Under the pieces are notes generated by a model, which was not told the DNA's origin, did not search any database, and worked only from the letters and a program-made list of their open reading frames with translations. From Gemmatimonadota bacterium (lineage in GTDB: Bacteria > JAAXHH01): a stretch of 64,000 nucleotides of DNA. How positions within the stretch are numbered: position 1 is the first letter of the stretch; every line of letters begins with the position of its first letter. Below are positions 41,091-50,012 of the stretch, one piece after another. The stretch spans positions 62,001 to 126,000 of the forward strand of contig JAPPBT010000065.1 in assembly GCA_026702745.1 (NCBI GenBank), in the 5' to 3' direction. The position numbers and the translations under genes are program-made.

Positions 41091-42344
41091 ATGACCCCCA
41101 CCCCGCGCGGCCGGATTTGTTTCTTCGGCACCTACGAACGCGACTATCCGCGTAACCGGACGCTCGCCGAAGGCCTGAAGCGGGCCGGCTGGCAGGTGCT
41201 GGAATGCCATGTGCCCCTCTGGGAGAAGGAAAGGGACAAGACCGGCCGGTACCTGGGTCCGTTCTCGCTTGTCCTGCGCGCGGTCGAGCTGAAGCTGGCC
41301 TGCCTCCGGCTGTTGCTCAAGTATGTCTTCACAGTCGGCCGTTACGAGGTCATGCTGGTCGGATACATCGGTCATTTCGATATGCCGCTGGCCTGGCTGC
41401 TCACCCGGTTTCCGCGCCGGCCCCTCGTCTTCAGCCCGTTGATCTCCCTTTACGATACCCTCGTCGATGACCGCCGGTCCATTGCGGAAGGCACGCTCAT
41501 GAGCCGTTTTCTGCGCTGGCTGGATCGACAGACCTGTGGGAGGTCGGACCTCGTGCTGCTCGACACGGAAGCCCATATAGACTACTTCGTGCAGGCATTC
41601 AACCTGCCGCGGCAGCGGTTTGCCCGGGTATTCGTCGGCGCCGTGGACCCGGACGCGCTGGAGGGTGTGAACGGAGAGGGTGTGAGCGATCCGGATGCTT
41701 ATGGTAGCCCGCCCGCTATAGGCACGCCTACGGAGGACACGCCTGACGAAGGCCCGCCCTCGGAGGACACGCCTTTCAGGGTCATGTTCGTCGGCAAGTT
41801 CATACCGCTGCACGGCTTGCCGTTCATGCTGGAAGCGGCGAACCGCCTGAAGGACGTTCCGGATATCGAATTTCACTTCGTCGGGTCGGGTCAACTGACG
41901 GATGAAATACACGAAACCGCGCGGAGACTGAACCTGGAGAACGTACGCTTCACGGACTGGATACCCTACGAGCAGTTGCACCGGTTCCTGCAGGGATGGG
42001 GCGTGTGTCTCGGAATTTTCGGTACGTCGGACAAAGCAGTCCGCGTGATTCCGGGCAAGGTGTTCGTGGCCCTCTCGGCGGGAAAGGCGGTCATCACGGC
42101 GGACTCACCGGCTGTCCGTGAACTTCTGGCCGACGGGGAAAGCGCCCTGCTGTGCAGGCGCGGAGACCCGGATGCGCTCGCCGAAGCCATCCGCCGGTTG
42201 CACGGGGACCGCGAACTGTTGCGCAGGATCGCCGAGGGCGGCAGCCGCGTCTACCGCGACCACGCTTCCACGGAACAGATCGGTCGATCCGCGTCTACGG
42301 TGCTGAAGAAGCTGGTGACGGGCGGCGTCAATGCCTTTCGATAG
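41091..42344 (+). CDS. Glycosyltransferase (GT-B), with a low-complexity insertion
   Basis: This 417-residue GT-B protein starts RICFFGTYERDYPRNRTLAEGL, close to GT4 enzymes of surface polysaccharide clusters. Donor-domain motifs are FRVMFVGKFIPLHGLPFMLEAANRL, FHFVGSGQLTDEIHE, VRFTDWIPYEQLHRFLQGWGVCLGIFG and FVALSAGKAVITADSPAVRELLADGE. A roughly 35-residue Gly/Pro/Thr/Asp-rich stretch (about 190-222), derived from short DNA repeats, separates the two domains. It starts 4 bp after the GT2 gene. Confidence 0.85.
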   Translation: MTPTPRGRICFFGTYERDYPRNRTLAEGLKRAGWQVLECHVPLWEKERDKTGRYLGPFSLVLRAVELKLACLRLLLKYVFTVGRYEVMLVGYIGHFDMPLAWLLTRFPRRPLVFSPLISLYDTLVDDRRSIAEGTLMSRFLRWLDRQTCGRSDLVLLDTEAHIDYFVQAFNLPRQRFARVFVGAVDPDALEGVNGEGVSDPDAYGSPPAIGTPTEDTPDEGPPSEDTPFRVMFVGKFIPLHGLPFMLEAANRLKDVPDIEFHFVGSGQLTDEIHETARRLNLENVRFTDWIPYEQLHRFLQGWGVCLGIFGTSDKAVRVIPGKVFVALSAGKAVITADSPAVRELLADGESALLCRRGDPDALAEAIRRLHGDRELLRRIAEGGSRVYRDHASTEQIGRSASTVLKKLVTGGVNAFR

Positions 42345-42359
42345 CGCCGAAGCCCAGTC

Positions 42360-42818
42360 TTATTCCTCCAGGTTTTTCACCATGACCACGGCGTCTTCGG
42401 CAGGACTCGAATAGTAGGACTTCCTCAGGGCCACCGCGTGGTATCCCAACCGGCCGTACATCGACCGGGCCGCCAGGTTCGACTCGCGCACTTCCAGGCT
42501 GGAGGAAGTGCACCCCCGTCGGACCGCCTCCTCGATAAGCCGCAGCATCATCACGGTTCCGACACCTCGGCGCCGATACCCGGCGGCTACGGCAATGTTG
42601 GCGACGTGCACCTGGTCGGCAGCGATCCACCCCACCAGGAAGCCCGCGACCGACTCCCCATCCATTGCGACCAGAGCGACGGATGACCCCGATGTCATTT
42701 CATGGTGAAAGGCGGATTCTGACCAGGGCGCTGGATAGCACGCCCGCTCGATTTCCAGGACCTGGGGGAGGTGTGAACGGTCCATTTCCCCTATGACGAA
42801 GGGTTTCGCCTCGGACAT
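42360..42818 (-). CDS. rimI: Ribosomal-protein-alanine N-acetyltransferase
   Basis: RimI-type GNAT enzyme, 152 residues, that acetylates the N-terminal alanine of ribosomal protein S18 in model bacteria. Features are HLPQVLEIERACYPAPWSESAFHHEM, the CoA motif VAAGYRRRGVGTVMMLRLIEEAVRRGC, and SLEVRESNLAARSMYGRLGYHAVALRKSYY. It lies 3 bp after tsaB on the same strand, a common gene pair. Confidence 0.93.
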   Translation of the reverse strand: MSEAKPFVIGEMDRSHLPQVLEIERACYPAPWSESAFHHEMTSGSSVALVAMDGESVAGFLVGWIAADQVHVANIAVAAGYRRRGVGTVMMLRLIEEAVRRGCTSSSLEVRESNLAARSMYGRLGYHAVALRKSYYSSPAEDAVVMVKNLEE

Positions 42819-42821
42819 GGG

Positions 42822-43592
42822 TCATTCAGAGGAGGTTTTGGCCCGGCCACTCGGGCCAGGTGGGGCAGGGGAAGCATCAGCCGGTGGCGTCTGTTCGGTC
42901 TGTTCGAGCCGGGACGGCGGCTGCCGGGCGAAGTCGGTTTTTCGCAGGTACAGGGGTTCGAGCGCGTTCAGATCGAACTGCTCGCCCCGCTTGAGGCGGT
43001 CCAGGCCGAGGAACGCTGTCGAGGAGGCCATCAGCCGACCCGTGCCCGCGGGCGGGAAGCAGGCCCGTGCACCGAGAATGGCGACGATGTCCGGTTGGTA
43101 CGCGTCGACACCGCTGCCGACGAGCAACACTTTGTTCTCGATGGATGCCAACACGTCTTCGAGCGGCCCCACCCTGAATTCGGACTGCCGCTCGGGCCGA
43201 CCTCCAGACGTATCGTAGCGGGCTTCGTAGACCTGACCCCTGCGGGCGTCGGTCAGCACGTGGACGGGATACCTGCACCAGGGCGCCTGGAAGGCGATGG
43301 CGTCGAGCGTGGGCACGGCGGCGACCGGCCGCTTCGTCACGTAGGCAAGGCCCTTGACCAGGCTTAATCCTACCCGCAGTCCGGTATAGGATCCAGGACC
43401 GATCGAGATCGCGAATCCTTCCACTTCCGGCCACTGCACGTCCAGGTCGTCCATGATACGTTCCAGCATTCCGGGCAGCTTTTCAGCATGCACGCCGCCC
43501 AGTTCCTGCGACGCTTCGGCCATCACCTTGCGGTCCCGGATCACGGCGATCCCGGCGATCGTGGAAGATGTCTCGAGTCCCACGACGATCAT
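42822..43592 (-). CDS. tsaB: tRNA threonylcarbamoyladenosine biosynthesis protein TsaB
   Basis: TsaB is the scaffold partner of TsaD in making the t6A modification at position 37 of tRNAs. The 256-residue ASKHA-fold protein has VVGLETSSTIAGIAVI, the HAEKLPGMLERIMDDL stretch and the diagnostic FAISIGPGSYTGLRVGLSLVKGLAYVTKRPVAAVPTLDAIA. The C-terminal 35 residues are variable and Pro-rich. It sits between yggT and rimI. Confidence 0.95.
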   Translation of the reverse strand: MIVVGLETSSTIAGIAVIRDRKVMAEASQELGGVHAEKLPGMLERIMDDLDVQWPEVEGFAISIGPGSYTGLRVGLSLVKGLAYVTKRPVAAVPTLDAIAFQAPWCRYPVHVLTDARRGQVYEARYDTSGGRPERQSEFRVGPLEDVLASIENKVLLVGSGVDAYQPDIVAILGARACFPPAGTGRLMASSTAFLGLDRLKRGEQFDLNALEPLYLRKTDFARQPPSRLEQTEQTPPADASPAPPGPSGRAKTSSE

Positions 43593-43634
43593 GGGTGGTT
43601 TATCTCCGTCAGGGGTGGCTTGTTTCGGTCATGG

Positions 43635-43883
43635 TCAGTAACGCAGCTTGGTTAACAACCAGCCGCCGATCAACAGCACGAAGACCGGGGCCAGGTCGAT
43701 CCGAACGTTCGTCTTTGGAACGGGAATGGGTGGAATGATCCGCCTGAAGGGCAACAGGACCGGTTCCGTCAGCCACGTCAGCAGACGTACGAGCGGCGAG
43801 GCCGGGTCCGGGTTGAACCAGGACATGATCGCGCGGACGATGATGAGGACCAGGTATATCCGTAATATCTGGATCAGGATCAT
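43635..43883 (-). CDS. YggT family integral membrane protein
   Basis: This 82-residue protein matches the YggT family: two hydrophobic helices (about 2-20, ILIQILRIYLVLIIVRAIMSW, and 63-80, LAPVFVLLIGGWLLT) separated by the family motif WFNPDPASPLVRLLTWLTEPVLLPFRRIIPP. The family is linked to osmotic tolerance and cell division in some bacteria, but its role is unresolved. It is 42 bp upstream of tsaB on the same strand. Confidence 0.9.
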   Translation of the reverse strand: MILIQILRIYLVLIIVRAIMSWFNPDPASPLVRLLTWLTEPVLLPFRRIIPPIPVPKTNVRIDLAPVFVLLIGGWLLTKLRY

Positions 43884-43930
43884 GATAATGGCGTATCTGA
43901 CGAATATCGCTGCGCTCCGAATGCATGGGA

Positions 43931-43959
43931 ACTTTACCGACCATCGTGGGCTTTGTCAA
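43931..43959 (-). promoter_or_regulatory. Promoter for the yggT-tsaB-rimI unit
   Basis: TTGACA (43959-43954) and TAAAGT (43936-43931, 4/6) are 17 bp apart on the minus strand, about 50 bp before yggT. Confidence 0.65.
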
Positions 43960-44220
43960 CGACGAAGATAGTGACCAGGACGCCCCGGTTGCCTGGGTCC
44001 CGATTCGATGCCGTGTGCGAATCCGATCGCCCGGATCTCCAGGGAGTAAGTAACCTCTGGCGCGGCGCGATCCACCCATCTATCTTACGCCAGTCTGATG
44101 ATACCCAGGCGGTTGCGGCGACACGGTCTCGCGGTGCTTCATGACGCGGATGCAGATGTCCGGCACCGTGATCCGGGAGACCGCAAGGCGTTGCAGCGAC
44201 ACCGATCGGAAAGGAGTCTC
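43960..44220. other. Intergenic region, no gene seen
   Basis: The region between the yggT promoter and the Ldh-family gene contains no convincing open frame, RNA gene or repeat. Its last 12 bp hold AAAGGAG, the ribosome-binding site of the downstream gene. Confidence 0.4.
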
Positions 44221-45264
44221 ATGGCGGACATCCGTGTGGATGGGGAGAAACTGCGGGCTTTCACGGCGGCGGTATTCGAGCAGGTCGGCCTGACGCCTTC
44301 AGACGCGGCCATCGAAGCCGAAGTGCTGGTATGGGCGAACCTGCGGGGGGTGGACTCCCATGGCGTCCAGCGGGTCAACGGATATGTCCACTCGGTGGAA
44401 GCCGGACACTACAATCCCCGGCCGAATATCCGGATCGAAAGGGAGACGCCCGCCACGATGCTCATCGAGGCTGATCGCGCCTTCGGACCGGTGGTCACGA
44501 CCTACGCCATGAACCAGGCTGTCGAGAAGGCCCGCGAGGCGGGTATCGGATGGGTGCTGATCAGAAACACGACCCACCAGGGCGCCATGGCATATTACGC
44601 GCAGATGGCCGCCCGGGAGAACATGGCCGGTATCGCTTCCGTCTGCAATCCGCCGAACATGGCGCCTCCGGGCGCGCGGGCCCCGGGGGTGCACAACAGT
44701 CCGATCGCCATCGCCGTACCGGGCAGCGACGGTCGTGCCATATCCCTGGACATGGCCACGAGCGTGGCCGCCTTCGGCAAACTGGACGTGGCCGTGGACC
44801 GGGGCGAGTCCATTCCCGACACGTGGGCGCTGGACGGAAACGGACATCCGACGACGGATCCCCGCAAAGCCCGGTTCCTGCAGCCCGCGGCCGGCTACAA
44901 GGGGTATGGACTGGCCCTCATCTTCGAGTGCCTGTCGAGCCTGATGGTCGGCAATCCCCTGTTGACGGCCGCCATCACGGGACCCGGCGCCCGACCCGGC
45001 GTGCAGAACAGCTTCATCGGCGCCATCGATATCGCGGCGTTCACCGATCCGGACACCTACCGCACGCAGATCGATGAGCTCGTCTCGGCCATGAAGGGCC
45101 TGCCGCGCGTTGAAGGGGTCGACGAACTCTTCGTGCCGGGCGAACCGGAGGAACTCGTCCACCGGGAGCGCATCGAGCATGGGATTCCGTTGCCACCTGG
45201 GACCCGGGACAAACTCATCGAGGTCGCCGCGAAATTCGGGCTGGTAGTGCCGTGGGAGGCGTAG
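44221..45264 (+). CDS. Malate/L-lactate dehydrogenase (Ldh) family oxidoreductase
   Basis: This 347-residue NAD(P)-dependent 2-hydroxyacid dehydrogenase belongs to the family that includes sulfolactate and ureidoglycolate dehydrogenases. Conserved elements are DAAIEAEVLVWANLRGVDSHGVQRVNGYV, NTTHQGAMAYYAQMAARENMAGIASVCNPPNMAPPGAR, NSPIAIAVPGSD, and GYKGYGLALIFECLSSLMVGNP. AAAGGAG lies 5 nt before ATG 44221. Substrate unknown. It precedes a CBM9-like gene by 57 bp. Confidence 0.92.
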   Translation: MADIRVDGEKLRAFTAAVFEQVGLTPSDAAIEAEVLVWANLRGVDSHGVQRVNGYVHSVEAGHYNPRPNIRIERETPATMLIEADRAFGPVVTTYAMNQAVEKAREAGIGWVLIRNTTHQGAMAYYAQMAARENMAGIASVCNPPNMAPPGARAPGVHNSPIAIAVPGSDGRAISLDMATSVAAFGKLDVAVDRGESIPDTWALDGNGHPTTDPRKARFLQPAAGYKGYGLALIFECLSSLMVGNPLLTAAITGPGARPGVQNSFIGAIDIAAFTDPDTYRTQIDELVSAMKGLPRVEGVDELFVPGEPEELVHRERIEHGIPLPPGTRDKLIEVAAKFGLVVPWEA

Positions 45265-45321
45265 GCGGACGGATATGTCCGAGGAGTGTCAAGGGATTAG
45301 AACATTTTGGAGATCAAGCGC

Positions 45322-47055
45322 ATGACCAGTGACTGGGGCTATTCGGAAGAAGGGTTGAAGCACTACAACGCGTGTCGCACCATCGGTCCCATCGTGGTGG
45401 ACGGTCGGCTCGACGAGGCTTCGTGGCAACACGCCGTCCGTTCGCCGCGCTTCGAGGACCTGGAGGAGCCGGGCCGGCCGGGGCTGTTCGACACGCGGGC
45501 CGCGGTGCTCTGGGACGACGACTGCCTGTACGTGGGCTTCTGGGTGGAGGACCCAGACGTGCGGGCGACGTACACGGAGCGCGATTCCATGATCTGCGAG
45601 GAGAACGACGTGGAGGTCTTCATCGCCGGGAGAGACAGTTACTATGAATTCGAAATGAACCCCCTGGGCACGATCATGGAACGGTTCTACGTGTGGCAGA
45701 ACGCCTACGTGGAGGCCGGATTCGGCGCGCATCCCGAATTCGACCTCCAGGGCACCGACCTGGTGGATACGCTCGGGGGAATCAAGACCGGCCACGCCCA
45801 TCCGCGTGGCCGCCGATGGGCGTTCCGCCAGTGGGACCTGCCGGGCTTGAAGTGGGCGGTGCACGTGGACGGCACCATCAATGACTCGACCGACCGGGAC
45901 CGGGGATGGACGGCCGAGATCGCCTTCCCCTGGCAGGGCCTGAAGCACCTGGCGGACGGGCGCTCGCTGCCGGCGAGGGAAGGAGATATCTGGCGCATGG
46001 ATTTCTCGCGATTCCAGTGGATCGACGAAGGCGGTTACAGGACGTGTCCGGGATGGGCCTGGAACAGCCACGGGATCTACGATTCGCACATTCCCGATCG
46101 CTTCAGCGTAATCCATTTCTCCGAAAAAACGGTGGGTGAGAGCGAGGGGCGATCGACAAGTAGCGAACTTCAGGTGCCAGGCGGCGCACCACAGGCGACG
46201 AGCGATGAACCGGTTAATCGCGTGGTCCAGGAAGGCGTCATCGGTAACGCGCAGTCCGGGCGGCCCTTTCGATACCGGTGCCGGAAGACGCGAGGAGACC
46301 TGGTTGTGGACGGCGACCTGGGCAAGGAAACGTGGTCGCTAGCGGAGCGATCTCCTTTGTTCAGCGATCACTCGGGCACCCGTGCCCTGTTCGATACCAC
46401 GGCGGCTATGGCCTGGGACGACGAGTGCCTCTACATCGGTTTCTGGCTGGAGGATCGCGATATTCAGGCCACCCAGGAGGACTCCGCTCACGAGGTACGG
46501 GAGGACAGCCACGTGGGTGTGCTGATCACCGGTCACGGCGCGTACTACGACCTTGCCGTGAATCCGCTGGGCGCCACCTCGGAGATGTGCTACATCTGGA
46601 AGGAGGCCCACCGGGATGACGACCGGTTCCACGTGCCTGAATTCGACCTGGCGGTCCACCAGCCCGAGGTACTGGGCGGGCACACGCGGACCGACATCCG
46701 CGCCATGCGCTGGGCCTTCTCGGACTGGCGCATGCCCGGGTTGCGGGCCGGGGTGAAAGTGGACGGCGAACCAGGCAGAAGGGACCGGGTCGACCGGGGC
46801 TGGACCGTGGAGTTGGCCCTGCCGTGGGCAGGCTTGAAATGGCTGGCCGATGGGCAGGCTTCCGGGCCGTCCTACGATCGGACCACTGGGCAAGTCGCAC
46901 CCGCTCCGGGAGACGTATGGCGTATCAGCCTATTGCGCCGGCAGGTGATCGACCAGCGCGGCCAACGCTGGCAGGCCACGTGGACCTGGCAACCGCTGGT
47001 CCTGGCGGACGGCAGCATGCCCGAGACCCACCTTGAAATTGAACTCACAGAATAG
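45322..47055 (+). CDS. Protein with two CBM9-like carbohydrate-binding domains
   Basis: This protein of about 577 residues is two copies of a CBM9-like beta-sandwich joined by a linker (about 275-310). Each copy has DTRAAVLWDDDCLYVGFWVEDPDVRAT-type sequence (second copy DTTAAMAWDDECLYIGFWLEDRDIQAT), YYEFEMNPLGT or YYDLAVNPLGA, and a WTAEIAFPWQGLKHLADG or WTVELALPWAGLKWLADG strand pair. These are the folds that bind carbohydrates at the cell surface or in catabolic enzymes, but no catalytic domain and no signal peptide are present. ATG 45322 has GGAG 9 nt upstream; TTG at 45307 is an alternative. Confidence 0.82.
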   Translation: MTSDWGYSEEGLKHYNACRTIGPIVVDGRLDEASWQHAVRSPRFEDLEEPGRPGLFDTRAAVLWDDDCLYVGFWVEDPDVRATYTERDSMICEENDVEVFIAGRDSYYEFEMNPLGTIMERFYVWQNAYVEAGFGAHPEFDLQGTDLVDTLGGIKTGHAHPRGRRWAFRQWDLPGLKWAVHVDGTINDSTDRDRGWTAEIAFPWQGLKHLADGRSLPAREGDIWRMDFSRFQWIDEGGYRTCPGWAWNSHGIYDSHIPDRFSVIHFSEKTVGESEGRSTSSELQVPGGAPQATSDEPVNRVVQEGVIGNAQSGRPFRYRCRKTRGDLVVDGDLGKETWSLAERSPLFSDHSGTRALFDTTAAMAWDDECLYIGFWLEDRDIQATQEDSAHEVREDSHVGVLITGHGAYYDLAVNPLGATSEMCYIWKEAHRDDDRFHVPEFDLAVHQPEVLGGHTRTDIRAMRWAFSDWRMPGLRAGVKVDGEPGRRDRVDRGWTVELALPWAGLKWLADGQASGPSYDRTTGQVAPAPGDVWRISLLRRQVIDQRGQRWQATWTWQPLVLADGSMPETHLEIELTE

Positions 47056-47153
47056 ATGTATTGAGATAAAGCCGAGGGAGGCCGTGGTGCGTGGCCGCAC
47101 CGGAGCGCCGTCTGTACCGGAGCTTGCCGCGGCCTACAGTATGACGCGCCAGG

Positions 47154-48776
<1,623 letters not shown>

Positions 48777-48789
48777 GCCGGACGTCTCC

Positions 48790-48999
48790 TTACACGAACC
48801 GCACGTCGACGGTTTCGAAGCAGGTGCGGTTGGCGTCGCATTCCGTGGGTCCCACGACCTTGTCGTCGGGACCGATGCCCGACACGGAACGGACGCACCA
48901 GAACGAGCGGCCGGGTTTTTCCTCGGTAAGGGTCGTGTCGTTCTTCTCCGCCGTGTAGAACGATTTCGTCCTCAGGTACCGGCATACGGGTTGTGCCAT
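48790..48999 (-). CDS. Small cysteine-containing protein of 69 residues, unknown function
   Basis: This short protein has four cysteines (6, 35, 54, 60), an N-terminal [18 protein letters not shown] in the middle and a charged C terminus [22 protein letters not shown] stands 5 nt before the ATG. Four cysteines in 69 residues suggest metal binding or a small redox protein. It lies between the FAD subunit of the molybdenum hydroxylase and the fumarase and is co-oriented with both. Confidence 0.75.
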   Translation of the reverse strand: MAQPVCRYLRTKSFYTAEKNDTTLTEEKPGRSFWCVRSVSGIGPDDKVVGPTECDANRTCFETVDVRFV

Positions 49000-49031
49000 G
49001 ATAGACTCCTTGCTTGCGACGTTGGGGCTGC

Positions 49032-50009
49032 CTACGCCGCCAGGGCCAGAACGGCCTGTTTTACGAGATTCTTCGCGATCTCCACCTTGTAACCGTTGTG
49101 CGGCATGGGCGCGGCGTCTTCCACCGCGGCCTCCGCGGCGCTTTCCGCCCGGGCTTCCGTGATCCTGCGGCCCCGGAGGTAATCTTCCGCCTCGAGGGCG
49201 CGCCACGGAATAGGCGCCACGCCGCCCAGTACGAGGCTGGCCCGTTCGCAGGTCCCGTTCACCACGGTCATTTGCGCGGCCAGGCTAACCAGAGCGAAAT
49301 CGATGGATTCCCGCTCCCGCACCTTGAGGAACATGCCCCGGCTGTTCGCCTCCGGCTTCGGGATCGTGATTTCCGTCACGATCTCGTTGGGCCGAAGGAT
49401 GTTCTCCCGCCGGATGTTCATTTCGGGCATGGTGAAGAAATCGTCCATGGCGACTTCGTTCCCGCCGCGGGGGCCATGGATATTCACCGTGGCGCCCAGG
49501 GCCATGAGCGCGGGGGCCGCGTCGGAGGGATGGACGATGTAACTCGGTCCGGACCCGAAGATCGCGTGGTAGGTATTGACCCCGCCCACCGCGTAGCACC
49601 TCGCCCCGCCCTTCTTGAGACAGGGGAAATCCTCGCTGCGGTAGTACCAGCAACGCGGCCGCTGCAGGATATTCCCCGCAAGCGTGCCCATGTTGCGGAT
49701 CTGCGGCGAGGCGATGACGGATACCGCCTGGTGAAGCACCGGCAGTTCCAGCGACACGGCGTCGTTTTCCATAACGTCCGTCAGCGTGGTCAGCGCGCCG
49801 ACACGCAGTCCGGCGTCGTCCTGCCGGATGTAGTCCAGCCCCTCGATGGACTTGAGGTTGACCACCCGTTTCGGGACGGCGGCGTAGTCCTTCATCTCGC
49901 CGACCAGGTCCGTACCGCCTGCCATGACCACCGCGTCGTCCCAGCTACGGCCCAGAAGGGAAGGCACCTGCTCTATCGACGTCGCATTGACGTAGGAAAA
50001 GTTCTGCAT
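49032..50009 (-). CDS. Molybdenum hydroxylase FAD-binding subunit
   Basis: This 325-residue CoxM/xanthine-dehydrogenase-type subunit carries FAD between the iron-sulfur clusters and the acceptor. Features are FSYVNATSIEQVPSLLG, VMAGGTDLVGEMKDY (first FAD loop), VSVIASPQIRNMGTLAGNI (second FAD loop) and the C-terminal RASLVLGGVAPIPWRALEAEDYL. It starts 3 bp after the molybdenum subunit stop. Confidence 0.93.
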   Translation of the reverse strand: MQNFSYVNATSIEQVPSLLGRSWDDAVVMAGGTDLVGEMKDYAAVPKRVVNLKSIEGLDYIRQDDAGLRVGALTTLTDVMENDAVSLELPVLHQAVSVIASPQIRNMGTLAGNILQRPRCWYYRSEDFPCLKKGGARCYAVGGVNTYHAIFGSGPSYIVHPSDAAPALMALGATVNIHGPRGGNEVAMDDFFTMPEMNIRRENILRPNEIVTEITIPKPEANSRGMFLKVRERESIDFALVSLAAQMTVVNGTCERASLVLGGVAPIPWRALEAEDYLRGRRITEARAESAAEAAVEDAAPMPHNGYKVEIAKNLVKQAVLALAA

Positions 50010-50012
50010 GAG

